Counted from the first letter of the stretch, positions 36,181 through 46,109 are shown. The stretch: DNA of 64,000 nt from Oceanihabitans iliipiscarium (GCF_042686125.1 NZ_JBHUOV010000007.1:238726-302725); one strand, 5' to 3'. Translations and numbers: made by a program. Notes: generated from the sequence alone by a model not told the origin.

Positions 36181-36765
36181 TTAAAGGAGTAATGAAATAC
36201 TTAAGATAAGTTGATCTGGCCTTGTATCAATCCTACTTATATCTATGTCATTACTGTTTATAAATGTCGCTTCATTTTCACTAAAACCACGCTCATATCT
36301 TAAATCTATTCCAATTTTATTAATACTAACTCCAACTCCAAAATTAAGACCTACTGTAAAATCATTCTCAATGTCATCAATAGAAATACCTTCAAATTCT
36401 GTATCTATAATATATTGTAAAGAAGGTCCAGCAAAGACATTAAAATATTTCAAGAATGTCACACCAGCTAAAAGTGGCGCATCAAGTTTTTGCATTTTAA
36501 AACTATCGTCATCATAATCACTTCTAGTACTAGTAAATACAAGTTCTGGTTTAACGAAAAATTTTCCGCCTAATTTTCCAAAGAGGCCAAAATGAAATCC
36601 TACATTTCTATCAGGATTTTCTGAACTTGAGCCTATAGATTCAAAATAATCACCATTGGCATTATAATTTAAACCACCTTTAAAACCAAAGCCTTTTCCT
36701 TGTTGCGCATGTAAACTAAATACAAAGGCAAAAAGTAAAAGGCTAGTAAATAAGAATCTCTTCAT
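36181..36765 (-). CDS. Outer membrane beta-barrel (porin-like) protein
   Basis: A 194-residue protein with a signal peptide (FSLHAQ, about 20 residues) followed by alternating hydrophobic/polar strands: GFGFKGGLNYNANGDYF, VGFHFGLFGKLGGKFFVKPELVFT, FNVFAGPSLQYII, VGLNFGVGVSINKIGIDLRYERGF, and a closing DQLILSISLLL. This is the small PorT/OmpX-like eight-strand barrel found widely in Bacteroidota. Its function is unknown. Confidence 0.88.
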   Translation of the reverse strand: MKRFLFTSLLLFAFVFSLHAQQGKGFGFKGGLNYNANGDYFESIGSSSENPDRNVGFHFGLFGKLGGKFFVKPELVFTSTRSDYDDDSFKMQKLDAPLLAGVTFLKYFNVFAGPSLQYIIDTEFEGISIDDIENDFTVGLNFGVGVSINKIGIDLRYERGFSENEATFINSNDIDISRIDTRPDQLILSISLLL

Positions 36766-36811
36766 AATATGCGTTGTATTGATTTATAATTACAACGAAT
36801 AATACGACTAA

Positions 36812-37765
36812 TTATTTTCTTTTCATAACGGTTTCAACAGCTTTAATAATAGCGTTGCTGTTTAAACCGTATTTTTCCATAAGCTGAGCAGGAGTTCCAG
36901 ATTCTCCAAAAGTATCATTAGTAGCAACAAACTCTTGTGGTGTTGGATTGTGTTTTGCAAGTACTCTAGAAACACTTTCTCCTAATCCACCTAGATAGTT
37001 ATGTTCTTCAGCAGTAACAATACAGCCCGTTTTTGCTGCTGAATCTAAAATCGCTTTATCATCTAGTGGTTTAATCGTATGAATGTTTATCACTTCAGCA
37101 GAAATACCTCTTTCATATAACGCTTTAGAAGCTTCTAAAGCTTCCCAAACTAAATGCCCTGTAGCCACTATAGTAACATCTTTACCTTCAGTTAATTGAA
37201 TTGCTTTTCCGATTTCAAAAGTCTGGTTTTCTGGAGTGAAAATAGGAACTGAAGGCCTTCCAAAACGTAAATATACAGGACCATGATAATCTGCAATAGC
37301 AATAGTTGCCGCTTTTGTTTGATTATAATCACACGGATTAATAACAACCATGCCAGGAAGCATTTTCATTAATCCAATATCTTCTAATATCTGATGCGTT
37401 GCACCATCTTCGCCAAGCGTTACACCAGCATGAGAGGCACAAATTTTCACGTTTTTATCTGAATAAGCAATACTTTGTCTTATTTGATCGTAAACACGAC
37501 CTGTAGAAAAGTTAGCAAAAGTTCCTGTAAACGGTATTTTTCCACCAATGGTTAATCCTGCTGCTATACCCATCATATTGGCTTCAGCAATTCCTATTTG
37601 AAAAAAGCGTTCAGGGTTTTCTTTTATAAATTGATTCATTTTTAAAGAGCCAATTAAATCGGCACAAAGTGCTACAACATTTGGATTTGTTCTCCCTAAC
37701 TCTGTAAGTCCATCTCCAAAACCACTTCGTGTATCTTTTTTTTGAGTATATGTATATGTTTTCAT
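36812..37765 (-). CDS. Transketolase, C-terminal (pyrimidine-binding) subunit
   Basis: A 317-residue protein equal to the pyrimidine and C-terminal domains of transketolase: DLIGSLKMNQF, PERFFQIGIAEANMMGIAAGL (catalytic Glu region), SHAGVTLGEDGATHQ and the C-terminal VTAEEHNYLGGLGESV. It works with the product of the upstream gene as a two-subunit enzyme of the pentose phosphate pathway. The subunit gap is 16 bp. Confidence 0.95.
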   Translation of the reverse strand: MKTYTYTQKKDTRSGFGDGLTELGRTNPNVVALCADLIGSLKMNQFIKENPERFFQIGIAEANMMGIAAGLTIGGKIPFTGTFANFSTGRVYDQIRQSIAYSDKNVKICASHAGVTLGEDGATHQILEDIGLMKMLPGMVVINPCDYNQTKAATIAIADYHGPVYLRFGRPSVPIFTPENQTFEIGKAIQLTEGKDVTIVATGHLVWEALEASKALYERGISAEVINIHTIKPLDDKAILDSAAKTGCIVTAEEHNYLGGLGESVSRVLAKHNPTPQEFVATNDTFGESGTPAQLMEKYGLNSNAIIKAVETVMKRK

Positions 37766-37781
37766 TATTCTTATTTGATGA

Positions 37782-38627
37782 TTAATAATCTCCTAACGTT
37801 TCAGCATTTTGAGCTAAACCAATAGCTAATTGCTCGTCATTTGGTGCTTTACCATGCCAAGCGTGTGTGTGCATCATAAAATCTACACCATTACCCATTA
37901 CTGTTTTTAGTAAAACGCAAACAGGTTTTCCTTGACCAGTTTTAGACTTCGCTTCAGCCATTCCGCTTATAATGGAGTCAATATCATTTCCTTGTTCAAT
38001 CTCAATAACGATCCATCCAAAAGCTTCAAATTTTTCTTTAATATTTCCCATGGCTAAAACGGTGTCTGTAGAACCATCAATTTGTTGGCCATTTAAATCT
38101 ATTGTAGAAATTATATTATCAACTTTTTTTGCTGAAGCGTACATAATAGCTTCCCAATTCTGACCTTCTTGCAATTCACCATCACCATGAAGACTATATA
38201 TTAAATGATTATCATTATTTAGTTTTTTTGCTTGCGCTGCACCAAGAGCAACACTCATACCTTGACCTAAAGAACCAGATGCGATACGTATTCCTGGTAA
38301 GCCTTCATGCGTTGTAGGATGGCCTTGTAAACGAGAATTAATTAAACGAAAGGTGTTTAATTCTTCAACTGGAAAATATCCAGATCTTGCTAAAACACTA
38401 TAATAAACAGGTGAAATATGGCCATTAGATAGAAAGAATAAATCCTCTCCTTTACCATCCATATTAAAATTAGTGCTGTGCTCCATTATATGGTTATAAA
38501 GACTTACGAAAAATTCAGCACATCCTAAGGAACCTCCAGGATGTCCAGAGTTGACTTTGTGTACCATTCGTAAAATATCTCTACGGACTTGAGTAGTTAA
38601 ATCTTTTAGTTGTTGTGTGTTTGGCAT
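37782..38627 (-). CDS. Transketolase, N-terminal (diphosphate-binding) subunit
   Basis: A 281-residue protein equal to the TPP diphosphate-binding domain of transketolase: MVHKVNSGHPGGSLGCAEFF, ASGSLGQGMSVALGAA and the TPP motif HGDGELQEGQNWEA ... STIDLNGQQIDG. Together with the next gene it makes up a complete transketolase. A consensus promoter lies just upstream. Confidence 0.95.
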   Translation of the reverse strand: MPNTQQLKDLTTQVRRDILRMVHKVNSGHPGGSLGCAEFFVSLYNHIMEHSTNFNMDGKGEDLFFLSNGHISPVYYSVLARSGYFPVEELNTFRLINSRLQGHPTTHEGLPGIRIASGSLGQGMSVALGAAQAKKLNNDNHLIYSLHGDGELQEGQNWEAIMYASAKKVDNIISTIDLNGQQIDGSTDTVLAMGNIKEKFEAFGWIVIEIEQGNDIDSIISGMAEAKSKTGQGKPVCVLLKTVMGNGVDFMMHTHAWHGKAPNDEQLAIGLAQNAETLGDY

Positions 38628-38652
38628 GTTTTTAAAGTTAAATTTAAGTAGT

Positions 38653-38683
38653 CAAAAATAGAGGTTTATAAAGCTATAGCAAA
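38653..38683 (-). promoter_or_regulatory. Promoter of split transketolase genes
   Basis: On the minus strand: TTTG (complement of 38680-38683), 19 bases, then TATTTTTG (complement of 38653-38660). This is a perfect match to TTTG-N19-TAnnTTTG, 25 bp before the start codon. Confidence 0.88.
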
Positions 38684-38795
38684 AAGAGAATGTGTACACT
38701 TATTAACCAATTTCATGCATTTGCTAACAATTTTGATTTTATTAAGAAGCTCCTCCCATTTTGTTAATTATATTTGCCCATTCATTATATTAAGT

Positions 38796-39926
38796 ATGAC
38801 ATTTGAATTAAAAGCAAAAGATGCACAAAGTAGTGCAAGAGCAGGAGTAATGACTACAGATCATGGTGTTATCGAAACACCAATTTTTATGCCTGTAGGA
38901 ACTGTGGCTTCTGTAAAAGGAGTACATCAACGAGAACTTAAAAATGATATTAATCCAGATATTATTTTAGGCAATACTTATCATTTGTTTTTAAGACCTC
39001 AAACACCAATTTTAGAGAAAGCAGGTGGCTTACATAAATTTATGAATTGGGATAGAAATATTCTAACAGATTCTGGAGGCTATCAGGTTTATTCTCTATC
39101 GGCTAATAGAAAAATAAAAGAAGAAGGCGTTAAATTTAAATCACATATTGATGGTAGTATGCACATGTTTACACCAGAAAATGTAATGGAAATTCAACGT
39201 AGTATTGGTGCAGATATTATCATGGCATTTGATGAATGTACACCTTATCCTTGCGATTACAACTATGCAAAGCGTTCAATGCATATGACCCATCGTTGGT
39301 TAGATAGATGTATTAATCACCTAGAAAAAACACCTTTCATGTATGATTATAGTCAGACGTTTTTTCCAATAGTACAAGGGAGTACTTACAAAGATTTACG
39401 TAAACAATCTGCCGAATACATTGCGAATGCTGGAGCAGAAGGAAATGCTATTGGTGGGCTTTCTGTGGGTGAACCTGCTGAAGAAATGTATGCCATGACC
39501 GAAGTGGTTACTGACATACTGCCTGAAGATAAACCTAGATACCTTATGGGTGTGGGAACACCAATTAATATTCTAGAGAATATTGCGTTAGGTATAGACA
39601 TGTTTGACTGTGTGATGCCAACACGTAATGCTAGAAATGGCATGCTGTTTACAGCTCATGGAACTATAAATATGAAAAATGCTAAATGGAAGGATGATTT
39701 TTCTCCAATAGATGAAATGGGAATTACGTTTGTCGATACGGAATACAGTAAAGCTTATTTAAAACATTTGTTTTCTGTAAATGAATTACTCGGAAAACAA
39801 ATCGCAACCATTCATAATCTTGGTTTTTATATGTGGTTGGTTCGCGAAGCAAGAAAACATATCTTAGCAGGAGATTTTAGAATTTGGAAAGATAAAATGG
39901 TTAAGCAAATGAATAAGCGTTTATAG
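38796..39926 (+). CDS. tgt: tRNA-guanine(34) transglycosylase
   Basis: A 376-residue enzyme inserting the queuine precursor at wobble position 34 of tRNAs. The active site is intact: Asp92 in TDSGGYQVYSL and Asp271 in DMFDCVMPTRNARNG. The structural zinc site is altered: where the usual protein has CxCxxC, this one reads PIDEMGITFVDTEYS (residues 304-318) with no cysteine; only the later His340 (TIHNL) remains. The ATG at 38796 is chosen over an in-frame ATG 81 bp upstream, because Tgt proteins begin near FELKAKD. A -7 element TATATTTG lies at 38769-38776. Confidence 0.95.
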   Translation: MTFELKAKDAQSSARAGVMTTDHGVIETPIFMPVGTVASVKGVHQRELKNDINPDIILGNTYHLFLRPQTPILEKAGGLHKFMNWDRNILTDSGGYQVYSLSANRKIKEEGVKFKSHIDGSMHMFTPENVMEIQRSIGADIIMAFDECTPYPCDYNYAKRSMHMTHRWLDRCINHLEKTPFMYDYSQTFFPIVQGSTYKDLRKQSAEYIANAGAEGNAIGGLSVGEPAEEMYAMTEVVTDILPEDKPRYLMGVGTPINILENIALGIDMFDCVMPTRNARNGMLFTAHGTINMKNAKWKDDFSPIDEMGITFVDTEYSKAYLKHLFSVNELLGKQIATIHNLGFYMWLVREARKHILAGDFRIWKDKMVKQMNKRL

Positions 39927-39974
39927 TTTGAAATGCGAAAGGCATCTGACCAAAAAAGCAATATAAAATAACTG

Positions 39975-41051
39975 ATGAAAATTTTAGATTGGTACATATT
40001 AAAACGTTATTTGTTTACATTTTTCATGATGTTACTGCTTTTTATTCCTATTGGAATTACAGTGCATCTAGCAGAAAAAATAGGGAAAATCCTTGAAAAC
40101 GAAGTGCCTATTAGTGAAGTACTGCTGTACTTTGTAGATTTTACAATTTATTTTGCTCACCTTTTATTTCCATTATTTTTATTTCTTTCAGTAATCTGGT
40201 TTACCTCCAAACTAGCTAACAATACCGAAATTGTGGCGTTTTTAAGTTCGGGTGTTTCATTTTCTAGGTTTTTACGACCATATCTCATTGGCGCAACTAT
40301 TGTTGCGATACTATCTATTGTCTTGGGATTGTATCTTGCTCCAGAAGCAAGTAAAGGATTCAATGATTTTGATACAAAATATTTATCCCGAAAAAAGAGC
40401 AGTAATAATAACAATGATGTATTCAGACAGATTAATGATAATGACTATATATATGTAAGTAGTTTTAATATTAAAAATAAGGTTGGACAAAATTTCACCT
40501 TAGAGCATTTTGAAAATGATAAATTAATATATAAAATTTCTGCTCAAAATATAAAATATCTTGAAGGTGATTCTTTATATAGATTAACACGGTATGTTAA
40601 ACGACAGATTGGTGACCATGAAGACATCATAGAAAAAACGAAAAGAAAAGATACACTGTTCGCTTTTGATTTAGACGATCTAACACCTGTTGAATATATA
40701 GCAGAAACCTTAGCTTATAGTGACTTAACTCGTTTTATTGATAAAGAAGAAAAAAGAGGGTCATCAAATATCGGACGTTATAAATTGGTTAAATATAGAA
40801 AATGGAGTTTACCAGTTTCAGTATTCATATTAACCATTATAGCCGTAGCAGTTTCTTCAATAAAGCGTAGAGGAGGAATGGGAGTCAACCTTGCCTTTGG
40901 AATTTGTATTGCCATGATTTTTGTGTTTTTTGATAAGATCTTTGGAGTTATGGCTGCTCAATCTAATTTTTCACCTTTATTAGCAGTTTGGTTTCCAAAC
41001 ATCTTGTTTGGTATTTTAGCACTATATTTATTATATAATGCTAAACGATAA
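39975..41051 (+). CDS. LptF/LptG family permease
   Basis: A 358-residue protein with three membrane helices at the N terminus, a periplasmic domain at about 110-265 and three at the C terminus: ILDWYILKRYLFTFFMMLLLF and LFLFLSVIWFTSKLANNTEIVAFLSSGVSFSRFLRPY are typical. LptF/LptG form the membrane part of the ABC machine that moves lipopolysaccharide to the outer membrane. The sequence does not say which of the two it is. It overlaps the EamA gene by 14 bp. Confidence 0.92.
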   Translation: MKILDWYILKRYLFTFFMMLLLFIPIGITVHLAEKIGKILENEVPISEVLLYFVDFTIYFAHLLFPLFLFLSVIWFTSKLANNTEIVAFLSSGVSFSRFLRPYLIGATIVAILSIVLGLYLAPEASKGFNDFDTKYLSRKKSSNNNNDVFRQINDNDYIYVSSFNIKNKVGQNFTLEHFENDKLIYKISAQNIKYLEGDSLYRLTRYVKRQIGDHEDIIEKTKRKDTLFAFDLDDLTPVEYIAETLAYSDLTRFIDKEEKRGSSNIGRYKLVKYRKWSLPVSVFILTIIAVAVSSIKRRGGMGVNLAFGICIAMIFVFFDKIFGVMAAQSNFSPLLAVWFPNILFGILALYLLYNAKR

Positions 41052-41937
41052 ATTAAAAAATTATCTACACCTACATGTTCTAGTATTTATTGCTGGTTTT
41101 ACAGCTATTCTTGGAGAACTTATATCTATTACTGCAGTCCCCTTAGTTTGGTTTAGAATGAGTATTGCCACCATACTTATAGGTTTTTATGTGTGGTTTT
41201 CTAAAACCAAAATTAAATTGCCAATAACTGCCATTGCAAAACTATCTTTTGCAGGAATCATTATCGCTTTACATTGGATTACTTTTTTTGGAGCTATAGA
41301 TGTTTCAAATGTTTCAATAACGCTAGCAATGTTTTCTACTGGTGCTTTTTTTGCTTCTTTGATTGAGCCCATAATTTATAAACGAAAAATTATTTGGTAT
41401 GAAATGCTCTTCGGTTTAATAGTCATATTTGGAGTTGTAATAATTACGCAAAGTGAAATAAAATATTTAAGCGGAATTGTACTAGGGATCATATCAGCAT
41501 TCCTATCTTCTTTATTTGCAGTGCTTAACGGAAAGTTTCTAGAAAAATATTCAGCAACAACGATTTCTTTTTATGAATTTATTAGCGGAGTAGCATTTAT
41601 AAGTATTTTTCTGCTCGTTTTTTATGACGGTTTTTCGGTTGAGTTCTTTCAGTTGTCTACTACAGATTATATCTATTTATTCATATTAGCATCTGTCTGT
41701 ACAGCGTATGCCTTTATAGCTTCAGTATATGTGATGCGCTATATTAGTCCATATACAGTAGTACTCACGTATAACTTAGAACCAATTTATGGTATAATTT
41801 TGGCCATTATTTTATTCCCTGAAAAAGAAAAAATGTCCTCACATTTTTATTATGGTGCATCGATGATTCTTGGTGTAGTAGTATTAAATGGGATTTTAAA
41901 AAACAGGAAGGCTTTAAAAAGAAATCAGTCTAAATAA
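41038..41937 (+). CDS. EamA/DMT family transporter
   Basis: A 299-residue membrane protein with ten predicted helices and two EamA repeats (VPLVWFRMSIATILIGFYVW in the first; YISPYTVVLTYNLEPIYGIILAIILFPEKE in the second). These are drug/metabolite exporters of unknown substrate. The start overlaps the end of the LptF/G gene, so the two are likely cotranscribed. Confidence 0.93.
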   Translation: MLNDKLKNYLHLHVLVFIAGFTAILGELISITAVPLVWFRMSIATILIGFYVWFSKTKIKLPITAIAKLSFAGIIIALHWITFFGAIDVSNVSITLAMFSTGAFFASLIEPIIYKRKIIWYEMLFGLIVIFGVVIITQSEIKYLSGIVLGIISAFLSSLFAVLNGKFLEKYSATTISFYEFISGVAFISIFLLVFYDGFSVEFFQLSTTDYIYLFILASVCTAYAFIASVYVMRYISPYTVVLTYNLEPIYGIILAIILFPEKEKMSSHFYYGASMILGVVVLNGILKNRKALKRNQSK

Positions 41938-41998
41938 ATTAAGACATTAAAGTTTTTTATATTTGTGGGCTAACTAAAATTAATCTATAAATTCGAAT

Positions 41999-42952
41999 AT
42001 GGAATATTTAGAATTTGAACTACCTATAAAAGAGCTAGAAGATCAGCTTCAAAAGTGCCAAGTTATTGGTGAAGAAAGTGATGTTGATGTCACTGAAACA
42101 TGTAAGCAAATTGAAAAGAAACTCATAGCAACCAAAAAGGATATATATAAAAACTTAACACCTTGGCAACGTGTACAAATGTCACGTCACCCTAATAGAC
42201 CTTATACCTTAGATCATATTAAAGCACTTTGTGGCGATACCTTTTTGGAGTTACATGGTGATCGTAATGTGAAAGACGATAAGGCTATGATTGGAGGTTT
42301 AGGTAAAATTGGAGATCAAAGCTACATGTTTATTGGTCAGCAAAAAGGGTATAATACTAAGACTAGACAATATAGAAATTTTGGAATGGCTAATCCTGAA
42401 GGCTATCGTAAAGCCCTTCGTTTAATGAAATCTGCCGAAAAGTTTGGAATACCTGTAGTTACCTTTATTGATACTCCAGGCGCTTATCCTGGTTTGGAAG
42501 CTGAAGAGCGCGGACAAGGAGAAGCTATTGCTAGAAATATTCTTGAAATGACTCGTTTAAAAGTCCCAATTATTGCTATTATTATTGGTGAAGGCGCTTC
42601 AGGAGGTGCATTAGGTATTGGTGTTGGCGACAAGGTATTGATGTTAGAAAATTCATGGTATTCAGTGATTTCACCAGAAAACTGTTCGTCTATTTTATGG
42701 CGAAGCTGGGAGCATAAAGAAAAAGCAGCCGAAGCACTTAAACTAACTGCAACAGACGCTAAGAAAATTAAAGTTGTTGATGGGATTATAAAAGAGCCTA
42801 TTGGAGGTGCGCATAGCGATAGAGAAAAAACATTTTTAGCTGTTCGCGATGCCATTGTTAAATCTTATGATGAGCTTAAAAACTTATCACCAAAAGATTT
42901 GGTAAAACAACGTATGGAAAAATATCTAAGCATGGGTGTTTTTAAAGGTTAG
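41999..42952 (+). CDS. accA: Acetyl-CoA carboxylase carboxyltransferase subunit alpha
   Basis: A 317-residue subunit of the carboxyltransferase that makes malonyl-CoA for fatty acid synthesis. Visible motifs are LDHIKALCGDTFLELHGDR, FIGQQKGYNTKTRQYRNFGM, the CoA-binding DTPGAYPGLEAEERGQGEAIA and the oxyanion GEGASGGALGIG. A -7-like TATATTTG lies at 41958-41965. A terminator follows. Confidence 0.97.
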   Translation: MEYLEFELPIKELEDQLQKCQVIGEESDVDVTETCKQIEKKLIATKKDIYKNLTPWQRVQMSRHPNRPYTLDHIKALCGDTFLELHGDRNVKDDKAMIGGLGKIGDQSYMFIGQQKGYNTKTRQYRNFGMANPEGYRKALRLMKSAEKFGIPVVTFIDTPGAYPGLEAEERGQGEAIARNILEMTRLKVPIIAIIIGEGASGGALGIGVGDKVLMLENSWYSVISPENCSSILWRSWEHKEKAAEALKLTATDAKKIKVVDGIIKEPIGGAHSDREKTFLAVRDAIVKSYDELKNLSPKDLVKQRMEKYLSMGVFKG

Positions 42953-42973
42953 TCCTTATAAACCCACACGCTT

Positions 42974-43008
42974 AAAAAATCTGAAGCCTATCACTTCAGA
43001 TTTTTTTA
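42974..43008 (+). terminator. Terminator of accA
   Basis: Stem AATCTGAAG/CTTCAGATT (42978-42986 with 42994-43002), flanked by an A run and followed by a T run. Confidence 0.9.
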
Positions 43009-43195
43009 TGCTTATTAACAATATTTTGAAACTTATTAACACTTTCTTGTGAAGATTCAAGTATCTTTATAAAATTAAAATTCTCCATAATTTACTTACT
43101 TTCGCTCTCCATTAAATGAGCTAAATTTAATTCTGAAAGAAAAGTAAAATTGATTTGGCGAATCATTCTGACCTCTTATAAATAATTTATTATAG

Positions 43196-44725
43196 ATGAA
43201 ACAACCTAATCCAATAAAAGGCTATCAAGTCGATAAAAGCACGATAATTAATCTTGAAAAAGGGAAAATACCTCCTCAAGCTATTGATTTAGAGGAAGTA
43301 GTGCTTGGTGCGATGATGATAGACAAAAAAGGGGTAGATGAGGTCATTGATATTTTAAGTGCAGATGCTTTTTATAAAGAAGCACATCAGCATATTTTTG
43401 AAGCTATTTTTCAGCTGTTTGAGAATAGTGAACCTATTGACTTATTAACAGTTTCTAGTCAATTAAAGAAAAACCAAAAACTAGATATAGCTGGAGGTGA
43501 TTTTTATCTCATTTCATTAACTCAAAAGGTGTCTTCTTCAGCACATATAGAGTTTCATGCACGTATCATTTTACAGAAATTTATTCAACGTAGCCTGATA
43601 AAGATTTCAAGTGAAATTATTGAAGATTCTTATGATGAAACAAAAGATGTTTTCGATTTATTAGATAATGCTGAAGCTAAACTTTATGAAGTCACTCAAG
43701 GCAACATTAAAAAGTCTAGTGAAACAGCTCAAAGCTTAGTCATTCAAGCCAAAAAGAAGATTGAAGAAATTTCTAATAAAGAAGGAATGAGTGGTATTCC
43801 TTCTGGATTTGATAAATTAGATAAGTTAACCTCTGGTTGGCAAGAAAGTGATTTAATTATTGTTGCTGCTCGTCCTGGTATGGGAAAAACAGCGCTTACT
43901 TTATCTATGGCGAGAAACATTGCTGTAAATCACCAAATCCCTGTAGCTTTCTTTTCATTAGAGATGGCTTCGGTACAGTTAATAACGCGTTTAATTTCAA
44001 GTGAAACGGGTTTGTCTTCCGAAAAATTAAGAACAGGTCAATTAGAAAAACATGAATGGGAACAACTAAATGTAAAGGTTAAAGGATTAGAAAAAGCGCC
44101 ACTATTTATAGATGATACCCCTTCGTTATCTATCTTCGATTTGCGAGCAAAAGCACGTCGTTTAGCCTCTCAACATGGTATTAAATTAATCATTGTCGAT
44201 TATTTGCAATTAATGACTGCAGGAGGAAGCCAAAAAGGAGGAAATAGAGAGCAAGAAATTTCAACAATATCTCGTAACCTTAAAGCGTTAGCAAAAGAGT
44301 TAAGTGTTCCTGTAATTGCATTATCTCAATTATCACGTGCAGTTGAAACTCGTGGAGGAAGTAAAAGGCCTTTACTATCAGATTTACGTGAATCTGGAGC
44401 TATTGAGCAAGATGCCGATATTGTAAGTTTTATATACCGACCAGAATACTATAAAATTGAAGAATGGGATGATGAAGAACGCTCACCTACAGAAGGTCAG
44501 GCAGAATTCATAGTGGCTAAACATAGAAATGGTGGATTAGATAATATTCGCTTAAAATTTATTGGGCATTTAGGTAAATTTGATAATCTAGATGATTTTG
44601 ATTCGCCTTTTGAGTTCCATTCAAAAATGAATGCTGCAGCAAATGATGATACGTTCAAAACTCAAAATTTACCATCACCAAATGATGCATTTGGAGCTCC
44701 AGATGATAACGATGTGCCGTTTTAA
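43196..44725 (+). CDS. dnaB: Replicative DNA helicase DnaB
   Basis: A 509-residue replicative helicase. The N-terminal primase-interacting domain (PPQAIDLEEVVLGAMM) is followed by the RecA-like core with Walker A RPGMGKTAL, FSLEMA, Walker B LIIVDYLQLM and the DLRESGAIEQDAD motif. The tail is acidic and ends DDNDVPF. No intein is visible. It unwinds DNA at the replication fork. Confidence 0.97.
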   Translation: MKQPNPIKGYQVDKSTIINLEKGKIPPQAIDLEEVVLGAMMIDKKGVDEVIDILSADAFYKEAHQHIFEAIFQLFENSEPIDLLTVSSQLKKNQKLDIAGGDFYLISLTQKVSSSAHIEFHARIILQKFIQRSLIKISSEIIEDSYDETKDVFDLLDNAEAKLYEVTQGNIKKSSETAQSLVIQAKKKIEEISNKEGMSGIPSGFDKLDKLTSGWQESDLIIVAARPGMGKTALTLSMARNIAVNHQIPVAFFSLEMASVQLITRLISSETGLSSEKLRTGQLEKHEWEQLNVKVKGLEKAPLFIDDTPSLSIFDLRAKARRLASQHGIKLIIVDYLQLMTAGGSQKGGNREQEISTISRNLKALAKELSVPVIALSQLSRAVETRGGSKRPLLSDLRESGAIEQDADIVSFIYRPEYYKIEEWDDEERSPTEGQAEFIVAKHRNGGLDNIRLKFIGHLGKFDNLDDFDSPFEFHSKMNAAANDDTFKTQNLPSPNDAFGAPDDNDVPF

Positions 44726-44747
44726 TTAATCTCATAAAAGAAGCCAA

Positions 44748-45761
44748 ATGTTAAACGAACGTCGTACAACCAACATATTATTATTAATTATAGTTATTCC
44801 AATTGTATTTTATTTATTAAAAGTACTGTCATTTATCTTTATACCATTAGTATTCTCATTATTTAATGCCTTATTATTTTTACCATTAATGCGTTGGTTT
44901 GATAGACGTAAAGTACCTAAGTTTATTAGTCTTTTTGTTATTGTTCTTATTATAATTTCTGGGTTTTTTATCGCTGTTGAACTCGTTCAATTATCAAGCA
45001 AGCAAATCATGTCATCAGATACTGAATTCTTTGCTAAGGCCGAAGAAAAAATCAATGAAGCTTCATTTTATTTGGAAGATACTTATGGAATCGAAATGCA
45101 GCAAGATAAAAATCTGTTAACTCAAATAGTAAAAAAGGAAAACATTGGTACAACTGTTGGGTTTTTAAGAAAATTTGTTACCATGCTACTTATGATTGCT
45201 TTTTTTGTAGTCCTTTGGTTAGCCGAGTCTATTAATGTTCACGAAGTATTAGACCGAATTATTTTAAAGGGCAGGTATGCTTCTATACGAGCGTTTAGGA
45301 AAATTGAAAAGGAATTAATAACCTTTATAAAAGTTAAAGTTTTAGTGAGCTTTTTAACAGGAGTTGGTACTGGGTTGGCTTGTTATTTCTTCGATATAAG
45401 TTTTCCTATTTTCTGGGGAATTTTCGCCTTCCTTATTAATTTTGTTCAAATGGTTGGATCATTTGTCTGTGTGATTATACTTTCTATTTTTGCTTTTATT
45501 GAATTAGAAACTTCAAGCTTCTTGCTGTTTTTTATATTGACTATAACAGGAGTACAAGTGCTTTTTGGGGCTATTTTAGAGCCTATTTTTATGGGAAAAT
45601 CTTTCTCTATAAACATTATTACAGTTCTGGTAATGCTCATGTTTTGGGGTTTTCTTTGGGGTATTCCTGGCCTCATAATGGCTATTCCAATTACTGTTTT
45701 TCTTAAAATTATTTTCGAACAATTTCCTGGTACTAAAAGATTTTCAGATTTAATATCGTAA
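44748..45761 (+). CDS. AI-2E family transporter
   Basis: A 337-residue membrane protein of the AI-2E (PerM) family, with membrane segments at about 8-30, 35-50, 60-85, 140-165 and several between 200 and 325. Characteristic parts are SLFNALLFLPLMRWFDRRKVPKF, YFFDISFPIFWGIFAFLINFVQMVGS and PIFMGKSFSINIITVLVMLMFWGFLWGIPGLIMAIP. The family may export small molecules; the substrate is unknown. It follows dnaB by 22 bp. Confidence 0.92.
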   Translation: MLNERRTTNILLLIIVIPIVFYLLKVLSFIFIPLVFSLFNALLFLPLMRWFDRRKVPKFISLFVIVLIIISGFFIAVELVQLSSKQIMSSDTEFFAKAEEKINEASFYLEDTYGIEMQQDKNLLTQIVKKENIGTTVGFLRKFVTMLLMIAFFVVLWLAESINVHEVLDRIILKGRYASIRAFRKIEKELITFIKVKVLVSFLTGVGTGLACYFFDISFPIFWGIFAFLINFVQMVGSFVCVIILSIFAFIELETSSFLLFFILTITGVQVLFGAILEPIFMGKSFSINIITVLVMLMFWGFLWGIPGLIMAIPITVFLKIIFEQFPGTKRFSDLIS

Positions 45762-45857
45762 AAATTAAAATTCATTTAAATGATTATAAATTTGCTTAGG
45801 TTAGGAATCCTAACTATATTTGTTTTGCAATGTTGCATTAACATAAATTATAATACA

Positions 45858-46091
45858 ATGAGTAAATCTATTTTTTATCACGCTGGATGTCCTGTTTGCA
45901 TTAGTGCAGAACACGATATCATTGATCTGATTGGTGCTTCTAATGTTGAAGTTATTCATCTTGGAGAAGATAAGTCTAAAATCGCACAAGCTGAACAAGC
46001 AGGGGTGAAGTCGGTACCATCTTTAGTGACTTCAAACGGAAATGTGTTACATATTAATTTTGGAGCATCGCTTGCAGATGTTAAAGGCTAA
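45858..46091 (+). CDS. Small thioredoxin/glutaredoxin-like protein
   Basis: A 77-residue cytoplasmic thioredoxin-fold protein with the redox motif CPVC at residues 11-14 (YHAGCPVCISAEHDI) and the cis-proline region VKSVPSLVTSNG. The ATG at 45858 is preferred because the redox motif of this fold stands about ten residues from the N terminus; a frame from 45780 would add a doubtful hydrophobic leader. It is cotranscribed with a DUF2024 gene (18-bp gap) and lies before a MarR regulator that itself has a cysteine cluster. Confidence 0.8.
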   Translation: MSKSIFYHAGCPVCISAEHDIIDLIGASNVEVIHLGEDKSKIAQAEQAGVKSVPSLVTSNGNVLHINFGASLADVKG

Positions 46092-46109
46092 TTTAATTAC
46101 ATTATATTA

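Noticed and set aside
42484..42855. 123-residue minus-strand ORF inside accA
   Set aside because: It lies wholly within the conserved accA frame and shows no domain or start signal of its own.
45446..45775. 109-residue minus-strand ORF inside the AI-2E transporter gene
   Set aside because: It overlaps the transporter's conserved membrane helices on the opposite strand and has no independent support.
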